Part shown: positions 6,521 to 11,866 of the stretch, in pieces
How positions within the stretch are numbered: the stretch's first letter is position 1
Layout of the letters: each line of letters starts with the position of its first letter
Assembly: GCA_030765325.1 (NCBI GenBank)
Contig: JAVCCT010000171.1
Location: 1 to 11,866 of the forward strand
Direction: 5' to 3'
Source: Candidatus Stygibacter frigidus
GTDB taxonomy: Bacteria > Cloacimonadota > Cloacimonadia > Cloacimonadales > TCS61
DNA length: 11,866 bases
Notes under the pieces: generated by a model
What the model was told of the DNA's origin: nothing
The model's database searches: none
The model's input: the letters and a program-made list of their open reading frames with translations, nothing else
Program-made: the position numbers and the translations under genes

Positions 6521-7171
6521 ATGCCAATATTTGGCAGTAAAACAAAGCAGTTAGAAGCGGATATTGAAAGCTATCTTGACCTGGTGTCAAGATCTGGATT
6601 GATTTTTCAGGAAGGAATAAAAGCCTATCTGATTGGTAAAATGGATAAATTTGATAAAAATTACAGAGATATTACTGCTCTGGAAAGTGAAGCTGACTCC
6701 GTAAGACGTGATATTAAGCATAAGCTTTATACTTATATGCTGATCCCGGAATCACGCGGAGATGTACTGGGTCTTCTGGAAACCCTGGATGATGTAGTTG
6801 ATATCTGCGAGAAAGTGTTAGAACAATTTTCCATAGAAACTCCTGATATCGAAGATTTTCTCAAATCTGACTTCAGGGAGCTGGCAGAACTATCTGCCCT
6901 TTGCGTAGATGAAATAGTCAAAGCAGCCCGATCATTTTTCACAAATATAACAATGGTGAGTAATTATGTAAACAAAGTTCATTTTTATGAACACGAGGTG
7001 GATGATCTGGAAGAACAATTAAAACGTAAGGCTTTTAACAGCAAAGATATCCAGCGTTTTAGTCATAAAGTTCACATGCGCTATTTTGCCGAAAAGATAG
7101 CGATGGTTTCTGATGTCGCGCAAGCCGTAGCAGAGAGACTTTCTGTATATGCGATTAAAAGAAAGATATAA
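6521..7171 (+). CDS. PhoU-like DUF47 protein, partner of Pit permease
   Basis: This 216-residue, almost entirely helical protein belongs to the DUF47 (TIGR00153) PhoU-related family. Repeated acidic E/DxxxD metal-binding motifs are visible: ESEAD (55-59), ETLDD (87-91) with a further D94, and HEVDDLEEQL in the second bundle. The length is typical. An AAAGGAGG site precedes ATG 6521, 11 bases after the ppx stop. In many bacteria and archaea DUF47 genes sit directly before Pit permeases, and the protein is thought to gate or regulate that transporter at the inner face of the membrane. The same order is seen here, with Pit starting 21 bases downstream. No signal peptide or membrane segment is present. 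Confidence 0.9.
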   Translation: MPIFGSKTKQLEADIESYLDLVSRSGLIFQEGIKAYLIGKMDKFDKNYRDITALESEADSVRRDIKHKLYTYMLIPESRGDVLGLLETLDDVVDICEKVLEQFSIETPDIEDFLKSDFRELAELSALCVDEIVKAARSFFTNITMVSNYVNKVHFYEHEVDDLEEQLKRKAFNSKDIQRFSHKVHMRYFAEKIAMVSDVAQAVAERLSVYAIKRKI

Positions 7172-7192
7172 CAGACGGGAGATAGCAGGTTA

Positions 7193-8242
7193 ATGGTTTC
7201 ACTAATATTCTTTTTATCCAGCGGATTATTCCTGGGCTGGTCTTTAGGAGCCAATAATGCAGCGAATTTCTTTGGATCTGCCGTAGCCACTCGAATGATC
7301 TCATTTCGCACTGCAGCGATAGTCTGCAGTATATTTGTGATTTTGGGAGCGGTTATCAGTGGTGCTGGAGCTGCTGATACTCTTGGTAAACTAGGTTCGA
7401 TCTCAACACTACCCGGAGCTTTCGTAGTGGCTCTTGCGGCTGCGATTTCGTCACTTGTTATGACGAGAGCGGGAATTCCTATTTCCACCAGTCAGGCAAT
7501 TGTGGGTGGCATCATAGGTTGGAATCTGTTTGCCCACATGGCAACGGATCAGCAGGCCCTTTATAGAATTGCAGGAACCTGGATCATTTCCCCAATATTA
7601 ACTGCTGTCATGTCAGTTATCCTCTTTCATATTTTCCGCCGAATTGCAGAAAAGTCACGGATTCATCTACTGCGCATGGATCACTACACGCGTCTGGCAT
7701 TAATTATAGTTGGTGCTTTTGGTTCTTACAGCCTAGGTGCTAATAATATCGGTAATGTAGTAGGCATTTTTATCGCCTCTTCACCCTTTAAAGATTTCAC
7801 AATATTTGGCTTCCTTCATATCAGCGCTGTGCAGCAATTATTCTTTATTGGTGCCGTGGCAATTGCAGCGGGAGTTTTCACCTATTCAAAACGGGTAATG
7901 ATGACAGTGGGTGAAGGGATATTCAAATTATCACCAGTAACTGCCCTGGTAGTGGTGCTTTCAACTTCAATTACTCTATTTCTATTTGCCTCGGAAGGGT
8001 TGCGGGATTTTCTGGTATCAAATCATTTACCGGCATTTCCGCTGGTACCTGTATCATCATCACAGGCAATAGTGGGAGCAGTAATGGGAATCAGCATAGC
8101 TAAAGGTGGACGGAATATTAATTTTAAAAAGATAGGACATATAGTGTTAGGCTGGATAATCACCCCAATAGTTTCGGCTGTTATCTCATATTTTACCCTG
8201 TTTTTTATGCAGAATGTGTTTTTACAAAATGTGGTTTCATGA
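7193..8242 (+). CDS. Pit-type inorganic phosphate permease, first copy
   Basis: This 349-residue polytopic membrane protein has the internal two-fold repeat of the PiT family (PF01384). Signature copies are GANNAAN (19-25) and GANNIGN (182-188). Each half also has the second motif, PISTSQAIVG (from 96) and PVSSSQAIVG (SSSQ at 288-291). PiT permeases import phosphate with H+ or Na+. Two points are odd: the first signature has N where GAND is usual, and both STxH-type motifs carry Q instead of the common H. Cation or substrate preference may therefore differ (phosphate is favoured by the DUF47 neighbour, but sulfate or another oxyanion is possible). AGG lies close to ATG 7193. A paralogue of identical length follows. 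Confidence 0.9.
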   Translation: MVSLIFFLSSGLFLGWSLGANNAANFFGSAVATRMISFRTAAIVCSIFVILGAVISGAGAADTLGKLGSISTLPGAFVVALAAAISSLVMTRAGIPISTSQAIVGGIIGWNLFAHMATDQQALYRIAGTWIISPILTAVMSVILFHIFRRIAEKSRIHLLRMDHYTRLALIIVGAFGSYSLGANNIGNVVGIFIASSPFKDFTIFGFLHISAVQQLFFIGAVAIAAGVFTYSKRVMMTVGEGIFKLSPVTALVVVLSTSITLFLFASEGLRDFLVSNHLPAFPLVPVSSSQAIVGAVMGISIAKGGRNINFKKIGHIVLGWIITPIVSAVISYFTLFFMQNVFLQNVVS

Positions 8243-8272
8243 AAAATCTAATAGAAATTATATTGCATAAAT

Positions 8273-8285
8273 CTGATAAATACAG
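8273..8285. promoter_or_regulatory. Sequence resembling the start-site palindrome, between the Pit copies
   Basis: CTGATAAATACAG matches 10 of 13 bases of the operator candidate at 4587-4599, but its own symmetry is limited to the outer CTG/CAG. It lies just before the ribosome-binding site of the second Pit gene, in the longest gap of the operon (55 bases). Confidence 0.2.
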
Positions 8286-8297
8286 GGAGAAATATAA

Positions 8298-9347
8298 ATG
8301 CTGATTGTAGTTTTTTTCTTATCAAGTGGATTGTTTTTGGGTTGGTCTTTGGGTGCAAATGATGCTGCCAATATCTTTGGTACAGCAGTTGGCACTAAAA
8401 TGGTCAAATTCAAAACAGCAGCATTGATCTGCAGCATATTCCTGATCCTGGGAGCAGTAGAAAGCGGCGCTGGAGCCTCACACACTCTTGGTAAGCTGGG
8501 AAATGTAAATGAACTCGCTGGTGCCTTTATAGTAGCGCTATCTGCAGCACTTACAGTTTTATGGATGACCAAAGCGGGGTTACCAGTATCTACCTCGCAG
8601 GCTATTGTGGGTTCAATAATTGGCTGGAACTTATTTTCGGGCACACCGACGAGTATGAGCTCTTTAACTAAAATTGTGGGAACCTGGATATTTTCACCCA
8701 TCCTTTCAGCAATATTTGCCTTTATCCTTTTTTTATTGGCAAAACGAATCGTAGAAAAATCGTGTATCCACATGCTTAGGATGGATACGTATGTCCGGGC
8801 AGCGTTGATCATAGTGGGTGCTTTTGGATCATATAGTCTGGGAGCAAATAATATTGGTAATGTAATGGGAGTATTTATAAATTCATCTCCTTTCAAAGAT
8901 ATCACTTTTAACAGTTTGTTTCAGTTCTCTGCTGTGCAGCAGCTCTTCTTTCTGGGTGGGATTGCCATAGCATTTGGAGTTTTTACCTATTCCAAAAGAG
9001 TTATGAAAACTGTAGCAACAGGTATCTTTAAATTGAATCCTGTCACAGGATTGGTAGTGGTTCTGGCAAGCTCGATTACCCTATTTCTTTTCGCTTCACA
9101 AGGATTGTATGATTTTTTAACTTCTCATCATCTGCCGGCGTTTCCGTTAGTTCCCGTATCCAGTTCCCAAGCCGTGGTTGGGTCAGTGATGGGGATCAGT
9201 CTGGCAAAAGGCGTCCGTAATCTTAATTTTAAAAAGCTGGCAGAGATCAGTATCGGCTGGGTGGTTACACCTCTGGCATCTGCCATTTTTTCATATATCG
9301 CTTTATTTTTTATGCAAAATGTTTTTATGCAAATTGTATATCATTAG
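8298..9347 (+). CDS. Pit-type inorganic phosphate permease, second copy
   Basis: It has the same length (349 residues) as the upstream Pit protein and aligns to it without visible gaps; 44 of the first 60 residues are identical by eye. The first signature is the normal GANDAAN (19-25), while the second half has GANNIGN (182-188) as in copy one. The second motifs are PVSTSQAIVG and PVSSSQAVVG, again with Q in place of H. AGGGAG precedes ATG 8298. Codons differ at many silent positions from copy one, so the duplication is not recent. The D/N difference in the first signature may separate the two in affinity or coupling ion; this is inference. The 55-base gap before it could hold an internal regulatory site. 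Confidence 0.92.
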   Translation: MLIVVFFLSSGLFLGWSLGANDAANIFGTAVGTKMVKFKTAALICSIFLILGAVESGAGASHTLGKLGNVNELAGAFIVALSAALTVLWMTKAGLPVSTSQAIVGSIIGWNLFSGTPTSMSSLTKIVGTWIFSPILSAIFAFILFLLAKRIVEKSCIHMLRMDTYVRAALIIVGAFGSYSLGANNIGNVMGVFINSSPFKDITFNSLFQFSAVQQLFFLGGIAIAFGVFTYSKRVMKTVATGIFKLNPVTGLVVVLASSITLFLFASQGLYDFLTSHHLPAFPLVPVSSSQAVVGSVMGISLAKGVRNLNFKKLAEISIGWVVTPLASAIFSYIALFFMQNVFMQIVYH

Positions 9348-9359
9348 TCAGGAGAGAAT

Positions 9360-10919
9360 ATGTTTAATATAAAAACCGATCTTTCTAACAAACTGAAATA
9401 TTTCAGAAAATTGCTGATACTTGGCTTCATCCTGATAATGCTGTTTTCAGGTTGTAAAAAAGATACTGAATTCTCATTTCCGGAAAAGCCAATTACTTTA
9501 CTGGTTTATACTGGACCGGGAGGATTGATCGATGTTACAGCCCGTAAGTTTGTTGATATCGCAAATAAATACACCGATGCTACTTTTGTAGTTGAAAATA
9601 AACCTGGTTCCGGTGGGATTGTAGCATTGAAAAATATGCTGCAAAAACCTGCTGATGGTTATACTCTGCTTGCCAGTACTAAATCAAATATTTCCAAAAT
9701 AGTAGCTACCGGAGCTGATACTTTTATTGAAGATATTGACTGGGCAGCGATGATGATGGCAGACCCGGAATGCATTATCACCTATCGACAAAGCAATGTG
9801 AATACCTGGGAAGATCTGATAGCCGATGCAAAAGCAAAAAATGGTAAGCAAATCTGGCTGGGTCCCGCAAATGGTGGCTTAGACCATGTAACTGCTCTTA
9901 AAATCTGGGATAAAGCAGGCATAAGTGCCAAGTGGATACCTTATACCAGTGGTGGAAAAGCTATAGCAGCGCTCCTGGGTGAGCAGGGAGTGGCTTATGT
10001 GGGTAATCCACGTGAAGTTCTGGGAAATGACGACTTGCAGATTGCAGCAGTTTCCAGTGCAAAAAAATTACCGCAATTCCCAAATGTACCCACCTTTACC
10101 GAGCTGGGACTTACTGATCTGGAAAATGAATATATGTGGCGTGGATTTGTGCTCAAAAATGGAGTTCCAGAATCTGTTCGTCAGTGGTATAATGAGCTTT
10201 TCAAGAAAGTAAATGCTGATCCTGAATGGCGCAAGTACTGGGAACGGGGAGGTATTGATGTCAAGTACGCTGACAACAATGATTTTACGCAGGTAGTACA
10301 GCGTGATAAGCAGGATTTCACTTACTATTTATCAAAACTGGGAATTATCAATACTGAAGCAGATAGTTTTATGGCAAAACTGGCAAGCGGAAATACATTC
10401 AGGCTGTTAGTGATGATTCTTTGCGCAATATTTCTGATCATCTGGCTTCTTATCTGGCGATCTCAGACGAAAAGCTGGTTGAATGGAATTCTATTGCCAC
10501 TATTTTTTATCTTCCTCTCACTGATTTTCTACCTGCTATCGTTCACCTTCCCCAGTAATGAAGATGTGGGACCTGCAATCGTACCTCGTCTCTGGATATT
10601 TATCCTAATACCTTTAAATCTTGTACTACTGGTGAGTATTCTGATTAAAAAAGAAGAAATTATAAAAACGACAGGCAGCAGCAAGTCAGTATTCAAGTTT
10701 GTAGCGCTTCTGGTGCTTTATTTACTGGGAATTCATTTTCTGGGTTATTTCATCAGCACATTTTTCTTTTTGATAGCAGGAATATTGCTCCTGGGATATA
10801 AAAATATCAAGATGACATTTATCATTTCTGCCTGCTGGCTGCTGTTTTCTTATCTGGTATTTTATAAATTACTCTACGTTCCATTACCTCAGGGCTTGAT
10901 CCTGGAAATGTTGTTTTAA
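9360..10919 (+). CDS. Lipoprotein TctC/Bug-type solute-binding protein fused to a TctB membrane subunit
   Basis: This 519-residue protein begins with a lipoprotein signal ending in LFSGC (lipid on C32). Residues about 40-335 are a Bug/TctC binding protein: PITLLVYTGPGG, VVENKPGSGGIVA, PADGYTLL, LGPANGGLDH and the AYVGNPREVL region. A membrane helix at about 349-366 follows, then a positively charged loop (R367-K373), then a TctB-like domain with four helices, GPAIVPRLW (404-412) and the late VPLPQG (507-512) typical of TctB. TctB is normally a separate small protein and TctC a free periplasmic one. The extra helix puts the TctB start in the cytoplasm, which fits its usual topology. GGAGA lies before ATG 9360, 12 bases after the second Pit gene, and TctA follows. 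The substrate is unknown; TTT systems carry carboxylates and similar small anions. Confidence 0.88.
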   Translation: MFNIKTDLSNKLKYFRKLLILGFILIMLFSGCKKDTEFSFPEKPITLLVYTGPGGLIDVTARKFVDIANKYTDATFVVENKPGSGGIVALKNMLQKPADGYTLLASTKSNISKIVATGADTFIEDIDWAAMMMADPECIITYRQSNVNTWEDLIADAKAKNGKQIWLGPANGGLDHVTALKIWDKAGISAKWIPYTSGGKAIAALLGEQGVAYVGNPREVLGNDDLQIAAVSSAKKLPQFPNVPTFTELGLTDLENEYMWRGFVLKNGVPESVRQWYNELFKKVNADPEWRKYWERGGIDVKYADNNDFTQVVQRDKQDFTYYLSKLGIINTEADSFMAKLASGNTFRLLVMILCAIFLIIWLLIWRSQTKSWLNGILLPLFFIFLSLIFYLLSFTFPSNEDVGPAIVPRLWIFILIPLNLVLLVSILIKKEEIIKTTGSSKSVFKFVALLVLYLLGIHFLGYFISTFFFLIAGILLLGYKNIKMTFIISACWLLFSYLVFYKLLYVPLPQGLILEMLF

Positions 10920-10931
10920 GGGGATAATAAT

Positions 10932-11866
10932 ATGGAAATTTTAGTAAATCTGGCTCATGGATTTCAATTCCTGCTGGGTTGGCAACCCTTGCTCTTTATT
11001 GTGATTGGTGTGATCCTGGGAATTCTGGCTGGAGCTATGCCAGGACTTTCTCCTTCCATGGGAGTAGCACTCCTGGTACCTTTCACTTATGCCATGTCAC
11101 CTACTCTTGCTCTTATATTACTGGTTTCAATCTATATCGCTTCAAATTACGGGGGTTCAATCACAGCTGTAACCATAAACGCTCCTGGCACACCAGCTTC
11201 GGTGGTTACATCATTTGACGGTTATCCACTCACACAGCAGAATAAACCTGGTATGGCTCTGGGAGTGTCTCTGATATCTTCCACCGTTGGCGGGATTATC
11301 GGCACTATAATATTAATACTTTTTAGTGTGCAACTGGCAAAGATTGCTGTTAAATTTCATCCAGCAGAATATTTTGCTCTGGCAGTCTTTGGTTTGACCA
11401 CAGTGGCGACTCTGGGAGGTAAAAACTGGCTGAAAGCATTTATTGCAGCCATCTTTGGTTTACTTATCAATACTATCGGTATTGATCCCATTTCTGGGGT
11501 GAGCAGGTTTACCTTTGGTACTGTGCAATTATATGACGGCTTTTCTCTGATACCGGCATTGATTGGTTTATTTGCTCTCAGTGAGGTTTTTAAACAGATT
11601 GATGAACGTAATTTCGATAGTGAGAAGGTGAAATTGCAAAAAACAAAGTGGCCCACGATTGGTGATTATTGGAAACTTAAGTTTGGGATAATCAGATCAT
11701 CTCTGGTAGGTACTTTGATTGGAATTTTCCCCGGGGCTGGAGCGACTATTGCATCTTTTATTTCTTATGATATTGCCAAAAGAAGCAGTAAGGAACCAGA
11801 GCTATTCGGCAAAGGCAGCCTGGAAGGCGTTGCTGCTGCTGAAGCCGCAAACAGCAGCTCTGTGGG
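10932..11866 (+). CDS. tctA: TctA-type large permease subunit of a tripartite tricarboxylate transporter (3'-partial)
   Basis: The frame is open from ATG 10932 to the right edge (311 full codons of an expected ~500). An AAGGGG site overlaps the preceding stop. The N-terminus shows the TctA hallmarks: GAMPGLSPSMG (34-44), a SNYGGSI...NAPGTP segment (71-88) and DGYPL (96-100). Near the edge are GIFPGAGATIASFISYD, AKRSSKEPELFGKGSLEGVA and AAEAANSSSVG. That last motif usually reads APEAANNA, so A replaces P and SS replaces NA. The protein would form the transmembrane channel paired with the upstream binding-protein/TctB fusion. The C-terminal half, needed to judge whether it is intact, is outside the window. 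Confidence 0.93.
   Translation, partial: MEILVNLAHGFQFLLGWQPLLFIVIGVILGILAGAMPGLSPSMGVALLVPFTYAMSPTLALILLVSIYIASNYGGSITAVTINAPGTPASVVTSFDGYPLTQQNKPGMALGVSLISSTVGGIIGTIILILFSVQLAKIAVKFHPAEYFALAVFGLTTVATLGGKNWLKAFIAAIFGLLINTIGIDPISGVSRFTFGTVQLYDGFSLIPALIGLFALSEVFKQIDERNFDSEKVKLQKTKWPTIGDYWKLKFGIIRSSLVGTLIGIFPGAGATIASFISYDIAKRSSKEPELFGKGSLEGVAAAEAANSSSV

Noticed and set aside
8258..8905. Minus-strand frame of 215 codons opposite the second Pit gene
   Set aside because: It mirrors the codon periodicity of the Pit gene; a similar antisense frame lies opposite the first Pit copy (7081-7488), as expected of shadows.
10979..11656. Alternative frames within the TctA gene (10979-11218 plus, 11357-11656 minus)
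   Set aside because: The TctA frame runs unbroken through both with hallmark motifs.

Overview
The window looks like a chromosomal piece of an AT-rich, Gram-negative-type bacterium. Two things suggest this: a very large secreted cadherin-like repeat protein, and a lipoprotein fused to a transporter subunit. The protein styles (acidic tandem repeats on a short Sec signal, small 'GAFVGxECRG' modules, compact phosphate genes) remind me of the Fibrobacterota/Chlorobiota/Bacteroidota group and candidate phyla such as Cloacimonadota. That placement is an inference, since no rRNA or taxonomic marker is present.

Left third (1-4071, minus strand): one uninterrupted reading frame of 1357 codons that runs off the left edge. 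It encodes a signal peptide and an N-terminal GAFVGxECRG module. After these come about eleven cadherin-like/Ig-like repeats with a pitch of about 90 residues. Two further GAFVGxECRG modules are inserted inside repeats 1 and 3. It is probably a cell-surface or secreted adhesin-like protein whose C-terminus lies outside the window.

Middle (4072-4630): a 559-base divergent intergenic region with no convincing gene. It holds candidate promoters for both sides, several perfect odd-length palindromes, a GC-rich hairpin and short long-range repeats.

Right (4631-11866, plus strand): eight tightly spaced genes that look like one operon. In order they are a cysteine-free ArsR-type regulator, a CYTH-like (triphosphate-binding) protein, a short Ppx/GppA exopolyphosphatase, a DUF47 PhoU-like protein, two tandem Pit-type phosphate permeases of equal length, a lipoprotein solute-binding protein (TctC/Bug type) fused to a TctB membrane subunit, and a TctA-type large permease cut by the right edge. 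Gaps are 55 bases or less, and the first two genes overlap by one base (TAATG).

Working together, the first six genes read as a phosphate/polyphosphate module: import through Pit with DUF47, polyphosphate or triphosphate turnover through Ppx and the CYTH-like protein, and control by an unusual ArsR-type repressor. The attached tripartite tricarboxylate transporter (TTT) genes extend it to an organic acid or another anion. The most unusual points are the binding-protein/TctB fusion in a phosphate operon and the module-inside-repeat architecture of the surface protein.
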